Source: Plenodomus lindquistii
Lineage: Eukaryota > Ascomycota > Dothideomycetes > Pleosporales > Leptosphaeriaceae
Assembly (NCBI GenBank): GCA_025504975.1
Contig: JANUWI010000001.1
Location: 1,922,001-1,986,000 of the forward strand
Direction: 5' to 3'
DNA length: 64,000 nt
The translations under genes were made by a program, and so were the position numbers. Below, in pieces: positions 31,978 to 44,060 of this stretch (positions within the stretch are counted from its first letter, which is position 1; each line of letters starts with the position of its first letter). Below the pieces are notes generated by a model. The model searched no databases and had not been told where the DNA came from. It worked only from the letters and a program-made list of their open reading frames with translations.

Positions 31978-34900
31978 TCATGGTGCCATGACCATGGCGA
32001 GCAGAGCCATACGCGTGTACAATCCATATCTCATCTGTAATCAACGTTAGCACACAAATCCTTCTTATAAAGGGACAAGACTTACCTGTCTAAAGTACGC
32101 GGCCCTTGGGTCGAAGTCAACCTCCTCGTGAATCTCATTGTTCCTGGGCAGAGGGTGCATGACAACCATGTTCGCCTTTGCGCCCTTGAGAACCTTGTTG
32201 TCGATGACGAACAAGTCCTTCACTGCCTCGTATGTCGCAATGTCGGGGAAGCGTTCCTTCTGCACGCGCGTGCAGTACAAAACGTCGGACGAAGCAACAA
32301 TCTCGGGCGTGAGCTCGGTGGAGATGATGTTGAGCTGGCCACGAGTCTTGAGCGCGTCACGAACACCAGAGGGCATAGGCAGCGAGGACGGCGAGACCAG
32401 GTTGATGGTGACGTCGTAGTGTGAGAGGAGCTCGCAAAGGGAGTGCACAGTGCGGCCGTACTTGAGGTCTCCAACGAAAGTGATGTTGAGGCCGTTGACG
32501 GTTCCAAGCTCCTCACGGATGGTGAAAATGTCCAGGATGGCCTGAGTGGGGTGCTCTCGGCTTCCGTTGCCAGCATTGATGACAGGAACATCGGAGAACT
32601 TTGTCGCAATGTCGATGGCCTCCTCGTGTGGGTGACGAAGGACAATGGCATCGCCATAGCATCCCAGGGTACGGATGGTGTCCGCAACGGACTCGCCCTT
32701 CTGGGTAGAGGAGACAGACTCGTTGATGACGATGACCTCACCACCTAGACGCTTCATAGCAGCATCAAACGAGGCAGAAGTCCTGGTGGATGGCTCGCAA
32801 AACACAGTGCAGAGGACTCGTCCCTTGAGGACGTCCAGGCAGCCTTGTCGTTGAGCACCAAGACGCATCTCCTGGGCAATCGTGAACAGTAGATGGAGGT
32901 CGGCCCGGGAGAACTGTTTTACAGACGTGATGTGCTTGCCCTTGAAAGGCGACCTGGCGAGGAGCTGCGACAAAGAGAGCGAAGCGCCCAGACGAGAGAT
33001 CTCAGATGACTGGTGGTCATGAGATCCTGGTACAGCAGCGAACTCTTGGAAGTCCACCTTGCTGATTTCCATGTCGTAGTGGCGGGCGATAGCCTCGATC
33101 AGGAGTTTGGCGTTCTTGACGTTGGTTACCAAAGGAGTCTGGTAGTCAACGGCCATACGGCGAGTCCGGTATCCACGGCTCATGTAGTTGGCTGGTCGGC
33201 GGAAACGGTTGCTTGATGGCAAGTTGATGTACAGATCAATCAAGTTGTTCGACAAGTGCTGTGTGAGCGAGTACTCTGACTTTTGCGCATCGTGCTCTCC
33301 ACTTGGGAGTACTTCCAAAAATTTGACTGGAATACCATGTTCCTGGATGTAATCTGCTGTTCCTGCGGTAGCGAAGAGGTTGTAGCCGAGCTTATGCAGA
33401 CGTTCAATCGATGGAAGCATTTCGATCTTGTCCTTGAAGGAGCCGATGGACAACAAGATGTTCTTGTTGGGCAATCGGAATCCGGTAGCAATGAGACCCT
33501 TGATGTAGGCTTCGTATTTTGTACGGCCAAAGCATGCAACCTCACCAGTGGACGCCATCTCAACCCCTAAAACCGGATCGGCGCCGCTCAACCTTGAGAA
33601 CGAGAACTGTGGCACCTTGACACCCACGTAATCGGCAGGGACGTTGACAGGCGGGTACTCGGTCAAAGGAAGTCCAGCCATAGCCTTGGTTGCCATCTCA
33701 ATCAGGTCAACTCCCATGACTTTGGAGACAAATGGGAAGGATCGAGAGGCACGGACGTTGCACTCGATGACTTTAATCTCGTTGTCCTTTGCGATGAACT
33801 GGATGTTGTATGGTCCCGTGATATTGAGAGCGAGCCCGATCTTCCTCGTTGCATTCTCAATCTGACGGACCGTCTCAGGATCCAAATCTTGTGGGGGCAG
33901 AATGAGCGTAGCGTCACCGGAGTGGACACCGGCATTCTCAACATGCTCTGAAATGAAGTGACCGATCATAGTACCGTTGCGGGCGACAGCATCCATCTCA
34001 ATCTCCTTGGCGTTCTCAATGTACTTGGTGATTACAACAGGGTGCTCCTTGGATACATCCGCAGCCTGGTTGAGGTAGTTTGCCAAGTCGTGCTTGGAGT
34101 ACACGGTGTTCATGGCCGCTCCTGAAAGGACGTACGAGGGGCGTACGAGAACTGGATATGATACTCGTTCGCAGAACTCCGTGGCCTCTTCGATGCTGGT
34201 AAGCTCTTTCCAGGCCGGCTGATCGACCGAGATGCGGTCGAGCATACGGGAGAACTTGTAACGGTTCTCGGCAGTATCAATCATCTCAGGCGACGTACCC
34301 AGGATCTTGACATTCATACGATGAAGAGGCAGGGCAATGTTGTTTGGCGTCTGTCCGCCCATAGAAATGATTACGCCGCTGGAGCTCTCCAAAGCATAGA
34401 TATCAAGTACAGTTTCCAAGCTGATGTTCTCGAAGTAGAGACGATCGGCTTCATCGTAGTCGGTGGATACCGTTTCAGGGTTCTATTGGGGACGTTGTCA
34501 GCGCATTATAAAAATTAAAAAGCATGTCTCGGTAGCTGAAACGAAAAAGATACAGCACTATGATGGCTACAGGAGCCAAAGTTGCACTGTGGAAAGTATG
34601 GGAGGCTAGCGGTGAGATATCGACTTACGTAGTTCAACATAACGGTCTTGTAACCTTGCTCGCGCAGTGTACGAATTGCTCGTACGGAGCACCAATCGAA
34701 TTCGACAGATGAACCGATGCGGTATACACCTGAGCCAAGAACCATGACACCGTGATCATTGAAGTCGATGTCGTGTTCGCTGCCATTGTACGTCAGGTAG
34801 AGGTAGTTGGTCACGGCTGGGAACTCGGCAGCGACGGTATCGATCTGCTTGACAACAGGGAAGATGCCGGCGTCGACGCGTACACGACGAACGGCAAGCT

Positions 34901-37767
34901 CGTTGGAAGCCCAGAATTTGGCCAGTTGACGATCAGAGTATCCGAGAGCCTTGGCCTGCTTCAGCAGTGGCATGCTGATGGTGTTGGTGTCGTAGCTGGA
35001 CATCGATTTCTCGAAGTCACTCAATGCTTTCAAGCGGCTGAGGAACCATTTATCGATCTTGGTCAACTCCCAGATCTTGTCGACACTGTAGCCAGACTTC
35101 ATGGCGTTAGCGATAGCGAACAGACGCTGATCTGAGGGAGTCTGGAGCTCTTGGTCGATCTCCATAAGCGCGGCGGTCTCATTGAAACCGAGATTGCTGG
35201 GGTCGATCTCGCGGATAGCCTTTTGGATCGCCTCTTCAAATGTTCGACCCACGCTCATGACCTCACCAACACTCTTCATCGAAGAACCAAGGAGAGTAGA
35301 AACACGGGTGAACTTCTTCAAATCCCAACGAGGAATCTTGACGACGACATAATCGAGCGATGGCTCAAAGCACGCGCAGGTGACACGAGTGACCGAGTTT
35401 GAAATCTCATTGAGAGGAATGTTCAGTCCAAGCTTGGCAGCGACGAAGGCAAGAGGGTATCCAGTGGCCTTGGAGGCAAGAGCAGATGAACGCGAAAGAC
35501 GAGCGTTCACTTCGATGATGCAGTACTCGCGCGAGAAGGGGTTGAGAGCGTACTGGATGTTGCACTCTCCTACGACACCCAGGTGACGAATGACGTTGAC
35601 CGCAGTTGTTCGCAACATATTGTAGTCTTCATCAGAGAGAGTCTGCGATGGAGCGACAACAATAGAGTCTCCCGTGTGAATCCCTAGGGGATCAAAGTTC
35701 TCCATATTGCAAACGGTGATGCAGTTGTCCCGGGCATCTCGGACGACTTCGTACTCAATCTCTTTCCAGCCCTTCATACTGCGCTCAATAAGCACCTGTG
35801 GACTGGCAGCAAAAGCCTTGTTGCAGAGTTCGAGCAGTTGAGCTTCATCCTCAGCAAAACCACTACCAAGGCCACCTAGCGCATAGGCAGCACGAACAAT
35901 GACGGGGAAGCCGATGTCCTTGACAGCTCGCATGGCTTCTTCGACGTTGTTTGCCGAGGCTGACTTTGCGCACTTTTCGCCAATAGATTCCATGCTTCGT
36001 GCAAAGAGTTCACGGTCTTCAGTGGTGATAATGGTGTCAATGGGCGTTCCCAAGACCTTAACACCGAGGCCTTCAAACTCGTCCTTGAGCTGAATACCGA
36101 CCTGGAGGGCTGTCTGGCCACCGAAAGTGACGTAGATACCATCGGGACGCTCTTTTTGGATGACCTTGCGGACAAAGTCTGCATTGACTGGTAGGAAGTA
36201 GACCTTGTCAGCCAAGCCTTTGGAGGTCTGGATAGTCGCGATGTTGGGGTTGATGAGAATGGTGTAGATGCCCTCCTCGCGCAGGGCCTTGATAGCCTGA
36301 CTGCCAGAGTAGTCAAACTCTCCGGCCTGTCCGATACTCAGACCTCCACTGCCGAGAACAAGGACCTTCTTGACATCCACACGGGGCGACAGCTTCTTGT
36401 TCTCTTCGAATGTGCCACCAGGGAACTCGACCGGTTTGGCCATGATTTCGGGTGTCTCGATAGCCCTTTGGATTGTGCTGATGAACACATCAAAGAGGTA
36501 TTCGGTGTCGCGAGGACCGGGAGTGTGCTCAGGGTGGAATTGAACACTGAAATAAGGCCTTTGTACGTGTCGGATACCTTCGTTACTTCCGTCGTTGGCG
36601 TTGACGAACAGCTCCTCCCAGCCCTGCTTTAGGGTCTTGGTGTCGACAGCATAACCGTGGTTCTGCGATGTGATATGGCATTTTCCTGTGAGCAAGCTCG
36701 TGCAGGGAATGTTGGCTCCGCGGTTACCAAATTTCATCTTGAGTGTGTCTGCACCCGCCGCCCTGGCAAGCAGCTGGTGACCGAGACAGATACCGAAGAT
36801 GGGTGTTCGCGCCTCGTCCATGGCCGACTTGATGTGCTTCACGGTGGACTCCATCATAGCTGGGTTACCAGGCCCGTTCGAGATGAACAGACCATCGTAG
36901 TCTTTGCCAGCAAGTTGGGGGAAGTCGTAGTCCCATGGGACCTGCAAGACTTCAACTCCTCTCCGGACGAGACACCTGAGTTGGTTGTATTTGAGACCGA
37001 CGTCGACGGTGAGAACGCGAAGAGGGCGACCGGATGGGTGTTTGAGAGCGGTGGCAGGGTCAGGCGACCAAAGTTTGGGCTCCTTGATAGAGACTATACT
37101 AATGTCAGCTGCTGTCGCGCAACGATCAGACTAATGCTATCTTACCCTCTGCGACAAGATTCTTTGCGTTAGGGTCCGACCACTCAAGCTGCTCGAAGCT
37201 GCTCCTCCACTCCTCACTGTCATCATCGACAGGCTCCCGAGAGTCTGGGGTCTCGGTTCCGCCAATGATCTTGGAGACGATGGTGCGGATTGGGGATGGG
37301 CCTGTCCGTTGGAGTAGACGTCCCAGCATGCTTCCTTCCTCGCGGATGCGCTTGGTCAGCGCTCGCGTGTCGACGCCAGTGATGGCAGGAACGCCCTGCT
37401 CCTTAAGCCATGCGCCGAGCGAAGAAGTCGCGAGATGGTGCGAGTATTCTTCGCCAGCGTACGTGGCCACCACCAATGCGGCAATGTGGATTTCGCTCGA
37501 CTCGAAGTGTGCAGGGACACCCTCGAGTAGGCTGTCCATGTCCTCGCGGGAGGGGACTCCATAGTTGCCTACAAGAGGAAATGTGATGACCAAGATTTGG
37601 CCGCGGTATGAAGGATCGGTGATGGACTCGGGATAGCCCACCATACCAGTCTGGAAGACCAATTCTCCTGCAATGCTCTTCTCAGCACCGAAGCTGCGAC
37701 CGTAGCACACATAGCCATCTTGAAGCTCGAGGGCTACATTCTGGCTTTCATCCGGGTGGGGTGCCAT
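31978..37767 (-). CDS. URA2: GATase-CPSase II-ATCase multienzyme (Ura2/PyrABCN), lacking the DHOase-like domain
   Basis: Four exons: 37767-37146, 37093-34629, 34482-32086 and 32034-31978; 1846 residues. Glutaminase at residues 1 to about 415, with Cys310 (GICLGHQ) and His394/Glu396 (FHPEH). CPSase at about 447-1500: both ATP-grasp halves, LVLGSGGLSIGQAGEFDYSG and YPVLVRPSYVLSGAAMN, then the MGS-like regulatory region ending TPLVTNVKNAKLLIEAIAR. ATCase at about 1550-1846: FCEPSTRTSASF, EHPTQAILD, MHPLPR and final QMRYGLYTRMALLAM. Only about 45 residues join MGS to ATCase, where yeast and Aspergillus have an inactive DHOase-like domain plus linker of about 400. Family knowledge: makes carbamoyl phosphate and carbamoyl aspartate, the first two pyrimidine steps, with UTP feedback. 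Confidence 0.96.
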
Positions 37768-39515
37768 GGTTGCAGAACAAGAGACAGCTCAGAGGCTCTA
37801 CTACCCCCTTAGAAGTGAGACTGCCGTACAATTTTTGGGAAGGGAGTGAAGTGAACCTTTGCTCGAAAAAAAAAGTCTGAAGCACTTTGGATGTGAGGGG
37901 CATCCGATTGGTCTGCCCCGCCGTACTGTTTTAGCGCACCACGTCGTTCGCCGAGAACGGTTGTGCAGCACAACACTCAACAATTGGTAGGATGCATTGA
38001 ACTATCAAGATCAAGCATTGAGTGCTCAAAAGATGTTCAAAGATAGCTGTGGCATGCCGTGTCGTCGCAAGTTTGTGTGTTTGAAACGATTGCAACATCA
38101 TCTGTACATGGTTATGAATGGCATTGCTAGTCTCTAGCATTCTCGACTTCAGTGTGACTTTCATGTCGATAAATTTCAACTGGTGGAGTATGGCCGAATC
38201 GCACGTCGAAAAAACCTTTCACAGTACCGCGCAGATCGAATTTTTGTCACTCGGAGATAGGTGTAGTGAAGCATCTTCATGGGTAATTTGGCGATACGCT
38301 GGGGTCGCTTATACGTATGCGGTAGAGCATGTAGATGGAAAGAGTAATCAGCACGAATGGGACATGCAGTTGTGTCTGTGGACGAGACGTATCCCGGCGC
38401 CTGCATGGTGGTTCAGAAAATAGGTCACTCTCAGGCGAGCTGCAAATACACGAGAAGGCGGTGAAGACTTGTAGGGATGTCTCCATCGAGTCCCAATGGC
38501 GCGCTGCAGGAGCATGCTTGATAAAGTGGAGCAATGATCCGCGTGGGGTTCTGTTCGGCAAAACGATGACATCGTGATCGTCAAGTGTTGAAACGGATTT
38601 TTTTCGATGCTGGATGCTTGGAAGAAACTTTCGTACCACGGGGGCACAGGCGCCGACCGATCGCGGCCACTTGACAAATGCAATTGTAACATATCAACAT
38701 TGCGAAACAATACGATGGGGGTGGGCCCTTGCCGTCGTAGCTTAACCCAACGAGGGCAAGATGGCACGATCGCGAACGAGGGGGAGGGGTAAGTTTTGAG
38801 GCGGTACAGTACCAGCATGTGAAAAGCGACGGGGAAACCTGCACCCCAGATTGCCCTATTGTGCATGAGCGATTACGATATCCACTCTTGTCCATCGCTT
38901 CCGCCATGACACCATCGGCTGATTCTGCAGCTCGTGAGACTTGAGAGACATGCTGGTACATACGCGTGCCGCTTGACAGGACTCAGGAGCGCCACCAGCC
39001 TTGACGAGCCCATGAATCGCTCGTGCCGCAGACCATGCCAGGAGGAAGATGAAGGCCTGCAAAGGCCTGTAGTCGTAGATGTACTGTGGGCCTGTATTGT
39101 ACTGCGTATGTGTTTAATGTGTTTGAGGGCATCTCGTGCATCTCAATGTCGTCGCGGTACTCCGCCGACGCGATGCCGTCCTCTTGACGCGCATCCCAGG
39201 GTAGTGGACGCATGTGCTCGGCCCCAGCAACCATTGGCTGGAGAAATCGCGATAACGCCCGCGATCTTTCACCGTCCCATGATCTGTTGCAACCTCAAAG
39301 CGGCCTGGTCGTAGGAGGTGTGTATCAGGGCGACCGTCACACGAAATGGGCAAGGAGCGGGTTCCAAGGATCCTGCCTCATTTCACGTCGGGGGTCCAGG
39401 CCGCGATTCACTGAAGCGTCTTGCGCACTTGGCCCACCCACCAACCATCCTCTGCGCCCTCCTCCCACGACGCAGTCGAGGTCAATTTCTCTTCTGGACG
39501 TTCGTGCCCGATTCC
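37768..39515. promoter_or_regulatory. 1.75 kb divergent region between URA2 and YVC1, no gene seen
   Basis: Large head-to-head intergenic region. Frames at 38118-38423 (+), 38348-38866 (-) and 38934-39314 (+) have no motif or splice pattern I trust. It must hold both promoters. A T/A-rich patch with poly-A (37866-37875) lies just upstream of URA2. Confidence 0.5.
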
Positions 39516-42500
39516 ATGTTCGCCTCACTCCTGCGGTCGAAGAAGAGCCAGCCTGCAGAAACCACTCCTCTGCTTGCCGCCCTCAGCAGGTATCGCAGTC
39601 GCCAGCATGGGGAGCCAGACGAGCCAGACGGGTTTCCCGGGCTAGACCAGTACGAGGACGAGGACGACGATGAAGACGACGACCGTCGCCGCGATGGGTC
39701 GCTGCTGCCAGTGTTCTCTTCTGAGGTTCTTGGTATGCGAACCATCTGCCTAGTGTCTACCACACTAACATGCATTGCAGATCGCCTGCCCATCTACAGC
39801 ACCACCCATGCGATCCGTATAATACTCGTCCAGCGATGCGAGACAACCCTCTCGTGGGACCAGTTGCGGTCGCCCCAGGTCTCGCAGTTCCTCGTCAAGC
39901 CCATCCAGCAGCAAGTCCGGTCTGATCATTTCTCGCGCGGCACCCTGTACTGCCTGCTCGCCAACTGCCTGCAGTTTAGGAAGGAGGGAGAGGACCACCC
40001 TGGGAACATGGGCGTCAGCAAGACACGAGCACTCATCTGTGAGCTGCTTGCTATGCGCCTGCTGAAGGAGTACTCCACGCGGGAACTCATCGATGCCCTC
40101 TCCTACGACTTCGATCCGCTGCAGGGCTTGCAGGGCCAGAGTCAGGGCAACAACACGCCAAACTGGTCGCGGCAGGCGCCCCGCTCTGCGCGTATTTCTA
40201 CGCTTGAGATTGCCATCCGTGCCCAGGCAAAGAAATTCCTAGCGCACCCGCTGGTCGTACGTCAGCTCAAAGCCATCTGGGCAGGCACCATTGTCTTCCA
40301 TTCAGCCGCAGACAGCCTGCACCGTAAGCCCGACTCTCCCGTGGGTCGTGGCTACGATGGCTTCGACGGTCACATGTCTCCCAGGGCTGGTCCATCCCGT
40401 CGTCGCTCGCCTACGAAAGCGCCCGCTCCACTTCCACCTACTGCACTCCTCAGGAGAACCGTCACCCTCTACGACCCCCATGATGCCTCGCTCTTCAAAC
40501 TCTCCCGTTTACGTGTGCCTCGATACCGCACTCTCTTCTCCACCATATCCTACGGCATCATGCTGGGCCTGTTTCTTGCGGTGCTCGCTGAGAAGTCAGA
40601 CGACATCACCGCGTTGGAAGTGCTATTCTGGTTCTGGAGCGCAGGCTATATGCTCGACGAGGTTGTGGGATTCTCTGAGCAAGGATTTGGTCTCTACATC
40701 ATGAGCGTATGGAACGCCTTTGATCTAGGCATCCTCCTCATGTTCATGGCCTATTACATCTTGCGCTTGTACGGCATCCTGATGCCTGATGTCAGTAGAC
40801 ATGTCGTCGCTGCCATGGCGTATGATGTGCTCGGGTCCACTGCCGTGTTACTCTTCCCCCGCCTTTTCTCTGCTCTTGATCACTATCGGTACTTCTCTCA
40901 GTTGCTCATCGCATTCAAGATGATGGCCATGGACCTTGTGGCCATCCTGGCGCTCATTGTCATTAGCTGTAGCGGCTTCTTCGTGGCCTTTAGTTTGGCT
41001 TTCAAACGAGACCTTGGAGCTTCGGACGCTGCATATGCCATCTTCCAGCTTGTCATGGGCTTTACACCGGCTGCATGGGACCTATGGACAGAGATGAACT
41101 TTTTGGGAAAGAGCTTGCTAGCACTGTTCCTGTTCCTTTGTCACTGTAAGTACCTTGCCATGTTCCCCCACCTTTCGTCACTCAATCACTAACGCCCTGT
41201 TTTTAGTCCTCATCGTCACTATTCTGGTCACTGTCTTGACGAATTCTTTCATGGCTGTTGTGAAAAACGCCGAAGAAGAGCATCAGTTCCTGTTTGCGGT
41301 GAACACAATATCGATGGTCAAGTCGGACGCGCTGTTCTCGTACATCCCTCCAACAAACATCATCGGTTGGCTCCTCATCCCACTAAAGTATACGATGTCG
41401 TTCAAGAAGTTTCTTCGAATGAACCGCTGGGTCATTAAGCTGACGCATATTCCGATTCTGTTCACTATCTTCATTTACGAGCGTCTGCTATTGTCGCATC
41501 TGGCATATGGACCGACGGACCTGGTAGAAAGGCGAGGTCGCTCAGAAGACAAGGGACCAGTTCCGGCATTCAGCATTCGAGGCCCGGTGGATCTGTTCAG
41601 TCCTCGATTACGCGAACCTTCTGTGACCACGTTCCACAAGGATCGCGCCCTCGAGGAGGTCTTTCGACGACCGTTTCGTGATCCCAGCATCCGAACTCCA
41701 TCACAACAGTACCCTATCGGTAGAAGGAAGTCTGGCGATGTGGTAGCAGACTGGATGAAGAGGATGGGCGATGGTGATGAGAATGAGCCACCGCAAGATG
41801 ACTCTCGATCGGTCCTGGATCGGCTTGAGGGGCGACAACGCCCATATTTGCGACGCAGCAAGACAGCGGGACAACCTAGACGTAAACATCCTCTTGCAAT
41901 CCGGACTGTAGTGTCAGACCCTGATGATAATTTCACGCCTTCTTTTACTCGACCTATCGCAGAGGAAGACGAGCCGGACATGAACATGGACGAGGTGCCT
42001 CAACAGACCGATGCGGACGGCGATGACGAGGACGACCACGCAAGTTCGGACCACGAGATCACTCCACGCGGCGGCGTGCCCGCATTGAAGGAGAACAAAA
42101 GGCCTCGGACCGGATATCACTCTTCAGACGAGGAGTTGTTCCGTACGCCAATGACCGCTCTTTCTAAATCACGGGTCTCACCTTCTCACATTATGGCTTC
42201 CCCGTCCCAGTCTAGCTTCCACGGAGGGGCGCCAATGTCACCGGGCAAGAAGGTCGTGCGAAGTAAGACTGGACACGTTCGCAACGCCTCTGCAAGCACT
42301 ATACTATTCAGTCCAACGAAAGGTACCATGGACATGTCATCGAGGCCCCCATCTCCCGAGAAACGTCCAAAGACGGGAACACGCAGTGGGACAGCAACGG
42401 GTACAGCTACGCCACGTTTCGAGGGGGCCATCATGAGTGGCGCTCGCACGCCTAAGCGCAATCCTGGTCCCGCTCCTGCTCCGTCGCGTCCCCGCGCAAT

Positions 42501-42981
42501 CATGCCACCACGGGATTCTACACGACAAATACCCAACATGGCCACGTTCCTCGCTTTGAACGAGCGAGGTCGGGAACCCTCGTTCAATGCTGTGGCACTG
42601 GATTTGGCTTCAGACCTTGGGGATAACAACCTCAACCCCAACTTTGGAAACATGGATGCCCTTGCTTTGCCGGCGTCGTTCACTACGCAGTTTGAGATGG
42701 CCGCACGCATGAAGAAGGCGCGCGAGCAGCAGCGGAAAGGTAGCGATGCTGATTCTGACTCGAATCGCATGAGCAGGATCATGTTGGCGAGAATGACGAC
42801 GCTTGAGGAGGGATTCCGCGACATGCTTCAAGAGGTGAAGGGGTTGAAAGCCGGGGAGAGTCAAGTCGGAAGTCGTGGAACAAAGACTCCGCCGAACGAG
42901 CCTTCCAAGCGGAAGGGTAAGGCCAAGAAAAGGCCCAGTAAGAGGAACAGCGGAGACGAAAGATTGGGTTCAAGTCTTTGA
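39516..42981 (+). CDS. YVC1: vacuolar TRP-type cation channel Yvc1
   Basis: Three exons, 39516-39732, 39781-41145 and 41207-42981; 1118 residues. A cytosolic N-terminus with an acidic run (DEDDDEDDD) and DRLPIYSTTHAIRIILVQRC is followed by membrane helices at about residues 320-620: FSTISYGIMLGLFLAVLA, VWNAFDLGILLMFMAYYIL, MDLVAILALIVISCSGFF, then FQLVMGFTPAAWDLW in the pore region, and FLIVTILVTVLTNSFMAVV. This matches fungal TRPY1/Yvc1 channels. A very long Ser/Pro/Arg-rich C-terminal tail (about 500 residues) with SPTK and TPKR sites follows. Family knowledge: releases vacuolar calcium on hyperosmotic shock. Start chosen at MFASLLRSKKSQP, the first Met before conserved sequence. Confidence 0.93.
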
Positions 42982-44060
42982 GCCATGATGACCCCGGCAC
43001 GGCCGTACGAAGGACATGCCATACTTTTGGCTTGTTTGTGTGTTGTTTGCATAGTTTGCGCGGACCGTGTTTCTTCCCGGTGTCTACGAATGGCACCTTG
43101 CATCAGCGAAGCATGGGATTTTTGGAGGCATTTGTCTTTGTGTACCATCAGCATCATTAACAGCTCTCCATCACGAGCATAATTTCTAGTCCTCCAAATA
43201 CCAGTTTCTTCCAACTCTTGACAATCACGGATCAACCTTGACAAAGCCTCGTCGTTGACGCGTTGACGTATTCGTCGCGATGACTGGGTTGACCGCTACT
43301 CTTCTGCCAAGTGTCCGAGAGTCTTTGTCGATGACGTTGCAGTCAGTCATCATGAGTTCTTGGTCTTCGAGCAACACGAATGCAGAAATCGCGTTGTGGG
43401 AGCGACAGCGCAGGACTTTGTGTTGATACACGCAATCCCCATAGTAGAGTAACGTAATATTCGTCTGATGTTCGGTCGCGCGCATCTCGCTAATGCCAGA
43501 TTCCTTGCATTTTGCTGCATCGCTACCCCAGATCCGCCCAGTCATGCTAGGAGATCCGATGACGGGTGCGGCTCCCGCGCCCCCGCACTCTGATTCGCCA
43601 ACCACCATGTGCCAACGTCTCGTGGCAGGTGTTCTAGTCCTTGATTCTTCATCACACGACACGTCAAGCTTCACTTCCGTCGGCTCCTACTCGCTCGCTA
43701 GGGCCCACATGGCACGTTCGTCGTGGATCGTGACCAAGGACCGAGGTGGATGGCCGCGGATGATGAGCAGGAAAGATGTGTGCTGGGCGTGTGGGGTGGA
43801 GGGCCCGTGAAGTGGATATTGGGTTTCTTGATCGCCAGCTATCGGGCTTGTGGGTTGAGGGACGCGACTGCGACTGCGAAGACTTACCTGGGGTTTACAG
43901 AGTAAAGCGGGTTCAAGGGCTTTGTTAGACACTTACTTGAAGGCTTACAGGGCGTTGCGCTACGGTCTTAGTCTACACTCGTCACCTACTGTTCGCTCCG
44001 CACACTGCAATATCGAGAGGCCTCTTTACGTCTTGAGGCTACCGAGTCATAGCAGCAACG
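42982..44060. other. intergenic; one weak minus-strand frame
   Basis: About 1.1 kb between YVC1 and the glucoamylase gene. The only frame worth noting is on the minus strand at 43225-43674 (listed separately). Nothing else recognised. Confidence 0.5.
43225..43674 (-). CDS. possible small protein, 149 aa, unrecognised
   Basis: ATG-led single frame of 149 residues. The middle (LLYYGDCVYQHKVLRCRSHN, then ISAFVLLEDQELMMTDC) has an ordinary protein-like mix with four Cys, while the N-terminal third is Gly/Ala/Arg-rich. No signal peptide, membrane segment or family motif. Overlapping frames on the other strand are equally long, so this may be chance. Low confidence. Confidence 0.22.
   Translation of the reverse strand: MKLDVSCDEESRTRTPATRRWHMVVGESECGGAGAAPVIGSPSMTGRIWGSDAAKCKESGISEMRATEHQTNITLLYYGDCVYQHKVLRCRSHNAISAFVLLEDQELMMTDCNVIDKDSRTLGRRVAVNPVIATNTSTRQRRGFVKVDP

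Noticed and set aside
38118..39314. Several frames of 70-170 codons in the URA2-YVC1 gap
   Set aside because: They overlap one another on both strands with no motif, signal peptide or intron pattern.
39318..39515. 66-residue upstream extension of YVC1
   Set aside because: It begins with a non-ATG-led open stretch and has no similarity to channel N-termini; MFASLLRSKK at 39516 is a normal start.
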